Of a stretch of DNA of 64,000 nt, positions 35,510-44,318 are shown one piece after another (position 1 is the stretch's first letter; each line of letters starts with the position of its first letter). Origin of the DNA: Burkholderiales bacterium RIFCSPLOWO2_02_FULL_57_36. Lineage in GTDB: Bacteria; Pseudomonadota; Gammaproteobacteria; Burkholderiales; Burkholderiaceae_D. Below the pieces are notes generated by a model. It saw nothing but the letters and a program-made list of their open reading frames with translations, ran no database searches and was not told the origin of the DNA. The stretch is taken from NCBI GenBank assembly GCA_001770855.1, contig MESE01000148.1, positions 40,520 to 104,519 on the forward strand, read 5' to 3'. A program made the translations under genes and the position numbers.

Positions 35510-36646
35510 CTATACGATCCCAAGATGCTCGGTGCCTGCGGACAAATCACGATCCTTCGCCTCCTTGCCTTTCAGCTTGATCGACAAGCGCAAATCGTTG
35601 ACCGAATCCGCATTGCGCAACGCATCTTCATATGAAATCTTGTCTGCTTCATACAGATCGAATAGCGCCTGGTCGAAAGTCTGCATGCCGAGTTCGCGCG
35701 ATTTTTTCATGATTTCCTTGATCTCGTGAACATTGCCTTTGAAGATCAAATCGGAAATGAGCGGCGAATTCAGCATGATTTCCACTGCAGGAACCCGTCC
35801 CTTGGTATCGCGCAACGGTATCAGCCGTTGTGAAATCATGCCCTTCAAATTGAGCGACAAGTCCATCAGCAACTGCTGGCGGCGCTCTTCCGGGAAGAAG
35901 TTGATGATACGGTCCAATGCCTGGTTCGAGCTGTTGGCATGCATGGTAGCGAGGCACAGATGTCCGGTTTCAGCGAATGCGATTGCATAATCCATCGATT
36001 CACGATCGCGGATTTCGCCGATCAGGATGACATCCGGCGCCTGGCGCAGCGTGTTTTTCAATGCCACGCCCCAGTCGGCGGTATCGACGCCGATTTCGCG
36101 CTGCGTCACGATGCAGTTCCGGTGCGGATGCACATACTCGACCGGATCTTCGACCGTGATGATGTGGCCGTGGCTGTTTTCGTTGCGGTAGCCGACCATG
36201 GCCGCCAATGTCGTGGACTTGCCGGAACCAGTCGCACCGACCATGATGACCAGTCCGCGCTTGGTCATCACGACGTCTTTCAGCGTTTCCGGAATACCCA
36301 GGTCCTCGATCTTCGGAATGGTCGTGGTAATAGTCCTGAGCACCAGCCCGACACGGCCTTGCTGTACGAATGCGGACACTCGAAAGCGGCCCAAGGAACC
36401 AGGATTGATCGCAAAATTACATTCCTTGCTGGCTTCGAACTCGGCCGCCTGCTTGTCGTTCATGATCGCGCGGGCAAGTTCGACGGTATGCGTCGTTGTC
36501 AGCGGCTGATTCGACACCGGCGTCATCTTTCCATCGATCTTGAACGCAGGCGGAAAATCCGCCGTGATGAAAAGATCGGAGCCATTTTTGCTGAGCATGA
36601 GCCTGAGCAAATCGTGCATGAATTTCGTCGCTTGTTCACGTTCCAT
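35510..36646 (-). CDS. pilU: Type IV pilus retraction ATPase PilU
   Basis: PilU is a PilT-paralogous hexameric ATPase that assists pilus retraction in twitching motility and DNA uptake. The 378 residues include the Walker A segment VGATGSGKSTTLAAM, the Asp box and Walker B (DVILIGEIRDRESMD), and the His box CLATMHANSSNQ. I trimmed the start to the ATG at 36646 with AAGGAAA 5 bases upstream; the longer open frame reaching into pilT is spurious. Its gene follows pilT after 139 bases containing a small hairpin. No pilus structural genes are in the window. Confidence 0.93.
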   Translation of the reverse strand: MEREQATKFMHDLLRLMLSKNGSDLFITADFPPAFKIDGKMTPVSNQPLTTTHTVELARAIMNDKQAAEFEASKECNFAINPGSLGRFRVSAFVQQGRVGLVLRTITTTIPKIEDLGIPETLKDVVMTKRGLVIMVGATGSGKSTTLAAMVGYRNENSHGHIITVEDPVEYVHPHRNCIVTQREIGVDTADWGVALKNTLRQAPDVILIGEIRDRESMDYAIAFAETGHLCLATMHANSSNQALDRIINFFPEERRQQLLMDLSLNLKGMISQRLIPLRDTKGRVPAVEIMLNSPLISDLIFKGNVHEIKEIMKKSRELGMQTFDQALFDLYEADKISYEDALRNADSVNDLRLSIKLKGKEAKDRDLSAGTEHLGIV

Positions 36647-36733
36647 TATTTTCCTTGTTAGTTCTGCAAGACCAAGCCCTGGCTTGATCTTGTCTCGCGT
36701 ACTTCTTCTCCTGCAGGCGGGAGATGGTCGGGA

Positions 36734-36752
36734 CTCAAAGCACTGCTTTGAG
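36734..36752 (-). repeat. Hairpin between pilT and pilU
   Basis: CTCAAAGCA and TGCTTTGAG form a perfect 9-bp palindrome around one base in the 139-base pilT-pilU gap. It could attenuate or process the message to set the PilT:PilU ratio; there is no U-run after it. Confidence 0.4.
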
Positions 36753-36785
36753 GGTGATCGTCCGGCTCGGTGCAATCCGCGGCGC

Positions 36786-37829
36786 TTAACCCGGGAAGTT
36801 CTCCGGTGTTTTCGCGGCACCCCGGGCCGCCGCCGGAGAGATGATGTTCCGTCTTAACAAATCAGTCAAATTGCTGTCCAGTGTTTGCATTCCCACGTTG
36901 GAACCGGTCTGAATCGCTGAATACATTTGCGCGATTTTGGCTTCACGAATCAAGTTGCGGATGGCGGGTGTGCCAAGCATGATTTCATGCGCGGCAACCC
37001 GGCCCGAGCCATCCTTGGTCTTCAGCAGGGTTTGCGAAATCACCGCCTGCAATGATTCGGACAACATGGCCCGCACCATTTCCTTTTCATCACCGGGAAA
37101 CACGTCGATGATACGGTCGATGGTTTTGGCGGCGGATGACGTATGCAGTGTACCGAATACCAGGTGGCCGGTTTCCGCGGCCGACAGTGCCAGACGGATC
37201 GTTTCCAGGTCGCGCAACTCGCCGACCAGGATCGCATCCGGATCTTCGCGCAATGCCGAACGTAGCGCGGCGGTAAACGAAAGCGTGTGCGGCCCGACTT
37301 CGCGCTGATTGATCAGGCATTTTTTCGATTCATGCACGAATTCGATCGGATCCTCGACCGTCAGGATATGCCCATATTCTGATTCATTGAGATGGTTCAC
37401 CATGCCGGCCAGCGTGGTTGATTTTCCCGAGCCGGTCGGACCGGTCACCAGCACCAGCCCGCGCGGCTTCATCGCCAGTTCACCAAATATTTTTGGGGCG
37501 TTCAATTCTTCCAGGCTGAGGATTTTTGACGGAATGGTCCGCAACACTGCTGCTGCACCACGATCCTGGTTGAATGCATTGACACGGAACCGCGCCAGAC
37601 CGGGAATCGCAAAGGAAAAGTCGCATTCGAGATTTTCTTCGTACGCCTTGCGCTGACCGTCGTTCATGATGTCATAAATCATGCCGTGCACATCCTTGTG
37701 TTCCAGCGGCGGCAGATTGATACGGCGTACGTCGCCATGGACGCGAATCATCGGCGGCAAACCTGCAGATAAATGCAGATCGGACGCCTTGTTCTTGACC
37801 GAGAAAGCGAGTAGTTCGGAAATGTCCAT
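36786..37829 (-). CDS. pilT: Type IV pilus retraction ATPase PilT
   Basis: PilT powers depolymerisation of type IV pili for twitching motility. The 347-residue protein shows the family layout: PAS-like N-terminal domain (SDLHLSAGLPPMIRVHG), Walker A GPTGSGKST at 130-138, Asp box, Walker B DAILVGELRDLETIRLAL, His box GTLHTSSAAKTIDRII, and the C-terminal AIRNLIRE motif (the PilT 'AIRNLIRE' retraction signature). It is divergent from yggS, the standard proteobacterial arrangement, with about 100 bases between the two starts. Confidence 0.96.
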   Translation of the reverse strand: MDISELLAFSVKNKASDLHLSAGLPPMIRVHGDVRRINLPPLEHKDVHGMIYDIMNDGQRKAYEENLECDFSFAIPGLARFRVNAFNQDRGAAAVLRTIPSKILSLEELNAPKIFGELAMKPRGLVLVTGPTGSGKSTTLAGMVNHLNESEYGHILTVEDPIEFVHESKKCLINQREVGPHTLSFTAALRSALREDPDAILVGELRDLETIRLALSAAETGHLVFGTLHTSSAAKTIDRIIDVFPGDEKEMVRAMLSESLQAVISQTLLKTKDGSGRVAAHEIMLGTPAIRNLIREAKIAQMYSAIQTGSNVGMQTLDSNLTDLLRRNIISPAAARGAAKTPENFPG

Positions 37830-37943
37830 TTATAATCCCTGAGCTGCACTATATAAAAAGTAAAAAGAAAATGGATGGCTTGAGCGATACAGCCATGTTG
37901 CCATTATTGAAATCTGCGTGATATTGCCGGAATGCATTTGATT

Positions 37944-38648
37944 ATGTCCTTAATCTCCCGGAACTTGCAAGTTGTCCATGACGGTATTGCCACAGCGGCG
38001 CACCGTGCGGGGCGCAATCCCGATGAAATCCGGCTATTGGCCGTGTCGAAGACATTCGGGGTGGATGCGATTTTGGAGGCGGCACAGGCAGGCCAAAAGG
38101 CATTTGGCGAGAATTATCTGCAGGAGGCGCTGGACAAGATGACTGAACTGCAGGCGCGACAGCCCGCGTTGCGCCTGGAATGGCATTTCATTGGACCGAT
38201 CCAGAGCAACAAGACCCGGCCGATCGCGGAACATTTCGATTGGGTGCATTCCATCGAACGCGAGAAAATCGCGCAGCGCCTGTCCGATCAGAGGCCGCAA
38301 CACCTGCCGCCGTTGAACGTATGTCTGCAAATCAATATCAGCGGCGAAGCCAGTAAAAGCGGCGCTGCACTGGACCAGGCTTCGGAAATGGCGCACGCCG
38401 TCGCACGCATGCCGCGATTGAGGCTGCGCGGATTGATGGCGATACCGGAGCCGGCGGAAAATTTTGAACAACAACGAGCGCCGTTCAGGCGACTGCATCA
38501 ATTGTTTAACGAGTTGCGTGCGCAAGGGCTTCCGATCGACACGCTGTCGATCGGAATGTCGGCCGATATGGCCGCTGCAATCGCTGAAGGGTCTACCATG
38601 GTTCGTGTCGGAACCGCAATTTTTGGAAAGCGGGATTATGCAAAATGA
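37944..38648 (+). CDS. Pyridoxal-phosphate homeostasis protein YggS
   Basis: This single-domain PLP-binding TIM-barrel protein (PROSC/YggS family) is involved in vitamin B6 and amino-acid homeostasis and has no known catalytic reaction. The PLP lysine is in LLAVSKTFG near residue 34, with FGENYLQEA, WHFIGPIQSNK and the C-terminal phosphate loop LSIGMSADMAAAI. I use the ATG at 37944 because homologues start with a short segment before the ISxNL motif; an ATG at 37932 is four codons longer. It overlaps proC by 11 bases, a conserved pairing. Confidence 0.92.
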   Translation: MSLISRNLQVVHDGIATAAHRAGRNPDEIRLLAVSKTFGVDAILEAAQAGQKAFGENYLQEALDKMTELQARQPALRLEWHFIGPIQSNKTRPIAEHFDWVHSIEREKIAQRLSDQRPQHLPPLNVCLQINISGEASKSGAALDQASEMAHAVARMPRLRLRGLMAIPEPAENFEQQRAPFRRLHQLFNELRAQGLPIDTLSIGMSADMAAAIAEGSTMVRVGTAIFGKRDYAK

Positions 38649-39462
38649 ATTGAAAATCAGTTTTATCGGCGGCGGCAACATGGCGGCCGCCTTGATCGGC
38701 GGGCTTGCCGGCAAACTCACGGCGGGCGCGAATATCCACGTGGTGGATATCAATGCCGGCGCACTGGAAAAGCTGCAACAGCAGTTCGGTGTGACGACGG
38801 CGCAACAGATCGACGCGGCAATCGCATCGAGCGATGTGATCGTACTTGCAGTCAAGCCGCAGCAAATGAAGGATGTCGCCGCACAGTTGCAGGCGCACGT
38901 GGCTTCGCAACTGGTGCTGTCGATCGCAGCCGGTATTCGTGCGGTCGATTTGTCGCGTTGGCTCAACGGACACCCGGCGATCGTGCGCACCATGCCCAAT
39001 ACGCCGGCCTTGATCGGGCAGGGAATCACCGGCTTGGCGGCGATGGCGGGCGTGTCCGAACAGCAGCGCAATGCCGCCGATGCGATCATGCGTGCCGTCG
39101 GCGCGACGGTCTGGCTAAGCGATGAAGCGTTGATCGATCCGGTGACCGCGGTATCCGGCAGCGGACCGGCGTATGTATTCTATTTCATCGAAGCGATGCA
39201 GCAGGCCGCGCAGGAGATGGGCTTGAGCGCCGAGCAGGGAAATGCGCTTGCGATTGCGACTTTCGTCGGCGCGTCGCAACTTGCCGCGCAATCGTCGGAT
39301 CCCGTATCGGTGCTGCGGGATCGTGTCACGTCCAAAGGCGGCACCACTCATGCGGCCTTGGTCAGCATGGAGGCTAGCGGGGTGAAGGATGCGATTGTTC
39401 GTGCGATGAAGGCGGCTGCGGAGCGGGGCAAACAACTGGGCGAGGAATTCGGTTCGAATTAG
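38638..39462 (+). CDS. proC: Pyrroline-5-carboxylate reductase
   Basis: ProC reduces pyrroline-5-carboxylate to proline with NAD(P)H, the last step of proline synthesis. The 274 residues include the Rossmann loop FIGGGNMAAALIGG, the LAVKPQQMKDV segment, RTMPNTPALIGQGITG, and the C-terminal family signature region (VSGSGPAYVFYFIEA, RDRVTSKGGTTHAAL). The ATG lies inside the end of yggS. Proline also acts as an osmolyte, but nothing here links it to the ectoine genes 16 kb away. It is convergent with the LysE gene, overlapping by 4 bases at the stop codons. Confidence 0.95.
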   Translation: MQNELKISFIGGGNMAAALIGGLAGKLTAGANIHVVDINAGALEKLQQQFGVTTAQQIDAAIASSDVIVLAVKPQQMKDVAAQLQAHVASQLVLSIAAGIRAVDLSRWLNGHPAIVRTMPNTPALIGQGITGLAAMAGVSEQQRNAADAIMRAVGATVWLSDEALIDPVTAVSGSGPAYVFYFIEAMQQAAQEMGLSAEQGNALAIATFVGASQLAAQSSDPVSVLRDRVTSKGGTTHAALVSMEASGVKDAIVRAMKAAAERGKQLGEEFGSN

Positions 39463-40127
39463 AGAGTGGCGCTCACTGCCGGTTTCTCGCGCGGATGGAA
39501 CTTGCCCGGCTGAACCACGACGTCACGCACCGATGCGATTGCCAAGGCCAGAAACGCCGCTGCACAAAGTCTGTAGGTGATTTTTGCCCAATGCGCGCCG
39601 GCACGGCGAAACAGGCGATCAACCACGGCGGCGCAGAAGAAGCACCATGCAATCGACGAGACCATGAAGCCGGCAAAGAAAATTGCATAATCCGCCGTTT
39701 GCGGTTCGTGAATGCCAACCGCGCCAAGCGCGCTTCCAAGTGCCGCCCAATAGGCGATATTGTGCGGGTTCGTTATCGAAATCAGCGCGCCGGCGCGCAT
39801 TGCCTTTCCCGATTCGGTCGCTCCGCTTTCATTGACTGAAAACTCTCGGCTGGCGGTAATCCACGAGTCGCGGGCCAGCCAGGCAAGATAGACGGCGCCG
39901 GCGATGCCGATAGGCAAGCGCAGCCAGTCCAGTTGAAGGAGAAGGCCGACACCGATCAGCCCCAGAAGCGCCCGGAGCGCATCGCCGACCAGCGAGCCGA
40001 CTTGTACCGCGAGCGCAGGCCGGAAACCGCCGCGCACGCCTTGTCTGACAGTTTCGGCAAATACGGCGCCCGGCGCCGCGTTGAACAGCAGGCCTAATAG
40101 AAAAGCGGAGATGAACAAGGCGGTCAT
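39459..40127 (-). CDS. LysE/RhtB-family amino-acid exporter
   Basis: This 222-residue inner-membrane exporter has about six predicted helices. It has the family N-terminus (LLGLLFNAAPGAVFAETVRQGVRGG, where the usual GPGP is AAPGA), the GDALRALLGLIG helix and ISITNPHNIAYW in the middle. Relatives export lysine, arginine, homoserine or threonine; the substrate cannot be told from sequence. Its stop overlaps the proC stop on the opposite strand. Confidence 0.85.
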   Translation of the reverse strand: MTALFISAFLLGLLFNAAPGAVFAETVRQGVRGGFRPALAVQVGSLVGDALRALLGLIGVGLLLQLDWLRLPIGIAGAVYLAWLARDSWITASREFSVNESGATESGKAMRAGALISITNPHNIAYWAALGSALGAVGIHEPQTADYAIFFAGFMVSSIAWCFFCAAVVDRLFRRAGAHWAKITYRLCAAAFLALAIASVRDVVVQPGKFHPREKPAVSATL

Positions 40128-40175
40128 AGGTAAATTTTTAAAAGATCCTGCTTGCTGAAGTATGGAATCATCAAA

Positions 40176-41030
40176 TTAGCGCATCGCATAATCGACCGCA
40201 ATCCCCGCAAACACCGCGGCGCCCAGCCAGTTGTTATGCCTGAAAGCCGCAAAGCATCCGACCCGTTCACGCTCGCGAATCAGCGTGTAATGATAGGACG
40301 CGCAAGCGGCGGCAATCGTCAATCCGGCGACAAACCAGCTGCGCAGGCCATAACTCCAGCCTACAACCAGCACGATTGACAGCGCAACTGCGTAACTCAG
40401 CATGACCGCCGCCACGTCGAACCGGCCGAACGTAATCGCCGATGTTCTGATGCCGATTTTCAAGTCGTCGTCCCGATCGACCATCGCATACTCGGTATCG
40501 TAGGCAATCGCCCAGAAAATATTCGCCAACAACAGCAACCATGCCGCGGCCGGCACCGCGCCCTGTACCGCGGCAAAGGCCATCGGGATGCCGAAGCCGA
40601 ATGCGATGCCCAGATAGGCTTGCGGTATCGCGAAAAAGCGTTTGAAGTACGGATAGCTGGCTGCGATCAACACCGCTGCGACCGACAATTGTTTGGTCAG
40701 CATGTTGAGCGGCAGGATCAGCATGAAGGCGATCAAGGCCAGGATCGCGGCAACCATGACCGCTTCCCATGGAGCAATTTTTCCGCTGGTGAGCGGGCGT
40801 TCCGCAGTACGTTTGACGTGCTTGTCGATATCGCGGTCGGCAAAATCGTTGATCGCGCAACCGGCGGAGCGCATCAGCGCCGTGCCGATACAGAATATCG
40901 CAACCAGTCGCCAGTCCGGCTTGCCGTCCGACGCGAACCACAGCGCGGCAAGCGTCGGCCATAGCAGTAGCAGAATGCCGATCGGCTTGTCCAGACGGAC
41001 CAGACGGAGATACAGGTGAAGTCGTTTCAT
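40176..41030 (-). CDS. ubiA: 4-hydroxybenzoate octaprenyltransferase UbiA
   Basis: UbiA attaches the polyprenyl chain to 4-hydroxybenzoate, the membrane-bound step of ubiquinone synthesis. The 284-residue protein has about nine helices and both Asp-rich prenyl-diphosphate sites: NDFADRDIDKHVKRT near residue 60, and AYDTEYAMVDRDDDLKIG near 180. The chorismate lyase gene ubiC is not adjacent. It is divergent from ugpB, with a 113-base shared regulatory region. Confidence 0.95.
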   Translation of the reverse strand: MKRLHLYLRLVRLDKPIGILLLLWPTLAALWFASDGKPDWRLVAIFCIGTALMRSAGCAINDFADRDIDKHVKRTAERPLTSGKIAPWEAVMVAAILALIAFMLILPLNMLTKQLSVAAVLIAASYPYFKRFFAIPQAYLGIAFGFGIPMAFAAVQGAVPAAAWLLLLANIFWAIAYDTEYAMVDRDDDLKIGIRTSAITFGRFDVAAVMLSYAVALSIVLVVGWSYGLRSWFVAGLTIAAACASYHYTLIRERERVGCFAAFRHNNWLGAAVFAGIAVDYAMR

Positions 41031-41088
41031 GATCTGATATTGCGCTGCAAAATCGAATTATAAGCGGCACAGCACCACCTTAAGCTAT

Positions 41089-41121
41089 CGTAACAAGCTT
41101 GTAACATCATTCGGGTAACAT
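41089..41121 (+). promoter_or_regulatory. Pho-box-like direct repeats upstream of ugpB
   Basis: CGTAACA (41089-41095) and TGTAACA (41100-41106) are 7-mers spaced by 4 bases, the 11-base period of a PhoB box. A third GTAACA is at 41115-41120, and TAACAT (41116-41121) could be the -10, about 9 bases after the box. The ugp operon of E. coli belongs to the Pho regulon, which supports the reading. The match to the CTGTCAT consensus is partial. Confidence 0.5.
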
Positions 41122-41143
41122 CAAAAATTTTAGGAGAGTCCCA

Positions 41144-42454
41144 ATGCGCATGAACCTGAAAGTCCTGGCCGCTACCGGCCTGTTTGCCGTAATGACCACA
41201 TCTGCACACGCTGTCACTGAAATCGCATGGTGGCACTCGATGACCGGCGCATTGGGCGACCGTGTCGCAGGCCTCGCGGACCAGTTCAATAAAAGCCAGT
41301 CGGATTACAAGGTCAATGCAGTTTACAAGGGTAGTTACGACGAAGCAATGTCCGCTGCGGTGGCAGCCTACCGTGCAGGCAACGCACCGAATATTCTGCA
41401 AGTGTTCGAAGTAGGCACTGCAACCATGATGTATTCAAAGGGCGCCGTCAAGCCGGTTACCGAAGTGATGAAGATCGCCGGTGAAAAATTCGACTCCTCG
41501 GTCTATGTGCCTGCGGTCGCCGGCTATTACACGTCTCCGAAAGGCGAGCTGGTTTCATTCCCGTTCAACAGCTCGACCACGGTGTTCTACTACAACAAGG
41601 ACATGTTCGACAAAGCCGGACTGGATACCGCGAAAGGACCGGCAACCTGGCAGGAAGTGCTGGCCGCGGCAGCAAAACTGAAAGCCAACGGCGAAAGATG
41701 CGCGTATACCACCGGCTGGCAGTCCTGGGTCCATCTTGAAAATTTCTCCGCCTGGCACAACGCCGAGTTCGCCACCAAGAATAACGGTTTTGGCGGCCTG
41801 GATGCACGTTTGAAGTTCAATAGCCCATTGCATGTCAAGCACATCGAAAACATGGCGAATTGGGCCAAGCAGGGATATTTCACCTATGCGGGCCGCAAGA
41901 ACGAACCTGAGGCGAAGTTCTATTCCGGTGAATGCGCGATGCTGACTTCGTCCAGCGCTGCGTATGCCAACATTGCAAAAAATGCCAAGTTCAAGTTCGC
42001 GGTGTCGGCATTGCCGTATTACGCGGACACGCAAGGTGCGCCGCAAAATACCATCATCGGCGGTGCGTCGCTGTGGGCGATGAGCGGCAAGAAGACCGAA
42101 GAGTACAAGGGCGTCGCAAAATTCTTCAAATTCCTGTCGCAGCCTGAACTGCAGGCTAGGTGGCATCAGGAAACCGGCTATCTGCCGATAACCAAAGCCG
42201 CTTACGACCTTACCAAGAAATCGGGTTTCTATGAAAAAAACCCGGGCACCGATGTCTCGGTGCAGCAGATGATCGTTAAGACGACCGACAAATCGCGTGG
42301 CATCCGGCTCGGTAATTTCGTGCAGATTCGTGGCGTGATCGACGAGGAACTGGAAAACGTCTGGACCGGCAAGAAGAGCGCAAAAGAAGCGCTCGATAAT
42401 GCGGTCAAGCGCGGCGATGAATTACTGATACGATTCGAAAGAGCCAACAAGTAA
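41144..42454 (+). CDS. ugpB: sn-glycerol-3-phosphate ABC transporter substrate-binding protein UgpB
   Basis: This 436-residue periplasmic binding protein has a signal peptide (LKVLAATGLFAVMTTSAHA, cleavage near 24) and the type-I extracellular solute-binding fold. UgpB-type features include ITEIAWWHSMTGALGDRV-like start (TEIAWWHSM), VNAVYKGSYDEAM and SFPFNSSTTVFYYNKD. It captures glycerol-3-phosphate or glycerophosphodiesters for import as a phosphate and carbon source. TAGGAGAG lies just before the ATG. It is the first gene of ugpBAEC. Confidence 0.94.
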   Translation: MRMNLKVLAATGLFAVMTTSAHAVTEIAWWHSMTGALGDRVAGLADQFNKSQSDYKVNAVYKGSYDEAMSAAVAAYRAGNAPNILQVFEVGTATMMYSKGAVKPVTEVMKIAGEKFDSSVYVPAVAGYYTSPKGELVSFPFNSSTTVFYYNKDMFDKAGLDTAKGPATWQEVLAAAAKLKANGERCAYTTGWQSWVHLENFSAWHNAEFATKNNGFGGLDARLKFNSPLHVKHIENMANWAKQGYFTYAGRKNEPEAKFYSGECAMLTSSSAAYANIAKNAKFKFAVSALPYYADTQGAPQNTIIGGASLWAMSGKKTEEYKGVAKFFKFLSQPELQARWHQETGYLPITKAAYDLTKKSGFYEKNPGTDVSVQQMIVKTTDKSRGIRLGNFVQIRGVIDEELENVWTGKKSAKEALDNAVKRGDELLIRFERANK

Positions 42455-42520
42455 ATTCCGCCTGATGGGAGTGCAGGGCCATAGGCAACCGGCCCCGCAT
42501 TCCGCCCAATAGACAAATTC

Positions 42521-43405
42521 ATGGAAAAACGCGCCCGTTTCAAATCGGCTTGGCTACCCTATGCGCTGGTCGCACCGCAGATCGTGGTTACCCTGCTATT
42601 TTTCTTCTGGCCGGCGGCGCAGGCGCTCTATCAATCGGTATTGATACAGGACGCGTTCGGCGTCTCGTCGCAATTCGTCTGGTTTGAAAACTTCCAGGAT
42701 CTCTTCAACGATGAAACCTATCTTGAGTCGTTCAAGACCACGGCGATTTTTTCGATTCTGGTGGCATTTCTCGGCCTGTCGATTTCATTGATACTCGCCG
42801 TTTTCGCAGACCGGATTCTCAGGGGCGCATCGATATACAAGACCTTCCTGATCTGGCCCTATGCGGTTTCGCCGGTCGTGGTCGGGGTGCTGTGGATGTT
42901 CATGATGAGTCCCACGCTTGGCGTGATCGCACATGCACTGCGGTATTTCGGCATTGAATGGAATCATCAGTTGAACGGGCGGCATGCGTTGATGCTGATC
43001 GTAATGGCGGCGGTATGGAAGCAAATCAGTTATAACTTTCTTTTCTTTCTGGCCGGCCTGCAGTCGATCCCGAAGTCATTGATAGAAGCTGCCGCAATTG
43101 ACGGCGCCGGACCGGTCAAGCGGTTCTTCACGATCGTCTTTCCTTTGCTGTCGCCGACCACGTTTTTCCTGCTTGTGATCAACGTGGTGTACGCATTCTT
43201 CGATACTTTTGCGATCATCGAAGCGACCACCCAGGGCGGGCCGGGCAAGGATACCGAGATCCTGGTGTACAAGGTGTTTCACGATGGCTTCAAGGGTGGC
43301 GACCTAGGCAGCGCCGCCGCCCAGTCGGTGATCCTGATGACGATCGTCATCGTGCTGACGGTGGTGCAGTTCAAGTATGTCGAAAAGAAAGTGCAATATT
43401 CATGA
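42521..43405 (+). CDS. ugpA: sn-glycerol-3-phosphate ABC transporter permease UgpA
   Basis: This 294-residue inner-membrane permease has six predicted helices and a MalF/UgpA-type EAA loop (LIEAAAIDGAGPVKRFFTIVFPLL) that docks on the ATPase. It pairs with UgpE to form the channel. It lies 66 bases after ugpB and 9 bases before ugpE, consistent with one operon. Confidence 0.94.
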   Translation: MEKRARFKSAWLPYALVAPQIVVTLLFFFWPAAQALYQSVLIQDAFGVSSQFVWFENFQDLFNDETYLESFKTTAIFSILVAFLGLSISLILAVFADRILRGASIYKTFLIWPYAVSPVVVGVLWMFMMSPTLGVIAHALRYFGIEWNHQLNGRHALMLIVMAAVWKQISYNFLFFLAGLQSIPKSLIEAAAIDGAGPVKRFFTIVFPLLSPTTFFLLVINVVYAFFDTFAIIEATTQGGPGKDTEILVYKVFHDGFKGGDLGSAAAQSVILMTIVIVLTVVQFKYVEKKVQYS

Positions 43406-43414
43406 ACGTATCCA

Positions 43415-44266
43415 ATGATTGAGCGCCGCCCGATTCTCGATCTCATCAGTCACCTGGTGTTGTTGCTGGGTGTTCTGGTGGTCGCCTTTCCGGTGTATGT
43501 TGCGCTGGTGGCCAGCACCCAAACTGCCGATCAGGCTGCCGCCGCACCGATGTCGCTGGTGCCGGGCGATCAGTTTCTGGTCAACTATGCCGAAGTCATC
43601 ACCAAAGGCACTTCCGGCAATATCTCGATGCCGCCGGTCGGACGCATGATGTGGGTCAGTTTCGTGTCGGCGCTGCTGATCGCGTTCGGAAAAATCTCGA
43701 TCTCGATGCTGTCGGCGTTTGCGTTCGTGTATTTTCGCTTTCCGGGACGCTCGCTGTTTTTCTGGATGATTTTCGTGACACTGATGCTGCCGGTGGAGGT
43801 GCGGATCACGCCGACCTACCAGGTGGTGTCCGATCTGCGGATGCTGAACAGTTATGCGGGTTTGACCATTCCGCTGATCGCGTCGGCGACCGCCACCTTC
43901 CTGTTCCGGCAATTTTTCCTGATCGTGCCCGATGAACTGGCCGAAGCCGCGCGCATAGACGGCGCCGGTCCGCTGCGGTTTTTCAAGGATGTGCTGTGGC
44001 CGCTGTCACGCACCAATGTGCTGGCGCTGTTCGTGATCATGTTCATCTATGGCTGGAACCAGTATTTGTGGCCGTTGCTGATTGCGACCGAACAAAACAT
44101 GTATCCGGTCGGCATCGGCATCAAGACCATGATTGCCGGCGGCGATGCGGCGGTAGAGTGGAATATGGTGATGGCGACGCTGATCCTGGCAATGCTGCCG
44201 CCGGGATTGATCGTTGTGGTCATGCAACGATGGTTTGTCAAAGGGCTGGTTGATTCGGAAAAATAA
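43415..44266 (+). CDS. ugpE: sn-glycerol-3-phosphate ABC transporter permease UgpE
   Basis: This second permease of the Ugp importer has 283 residues and six helices. Its EAA loop is ELAEAARIDGAGPLRFFKDV near residue 175, typical of the MalG/UgpE branch. It starts 9 bases after ugpA. The ATG at 43415 is embedded in CCAATGATTGAGCGC without a strong ribosome binding site, so coupling to ugpA translation is likely. Confidence 0.94.
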   Translation: MIERRPILDLISHLVLLLGVLVVAFPVYVALVASTQTADQAAAAPMSLVPGDQFLVNYAEVITKGTSGNISMPPVGRMMWVSFVSALLIAFGKISISMLSAFAFVYFRFPGRSLFFWMIFVTLMLPVEVRITPTYQVVSDLRMLNSYAGLTIPLIASATATFLFRQFFLIVPDELAEAARIDGAGPLRFFKDVLWPLSRTNVLALFVIMFIYGWNQYLWPLLIATEQNMYPVGIGIKTMIAGGDAAVEWNMVMATLILAMLPPGLIVVVMQRWFVKGLVDSEK

Positions 44267-44318
44267 CAGCCCTTTCATCTTCTTAGAAAATTACCGCCCG
44301 TGCGGGACTGATAAAACC

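Noticed and set aside
36647..36820. Longer N-terminus for PilU reaching into pilT
   Set aside because: The 58 extra codons are Arg- and Pro-rich without resemblance to PilU, and a proper ribosome binding site precedes the ATG at 36646.
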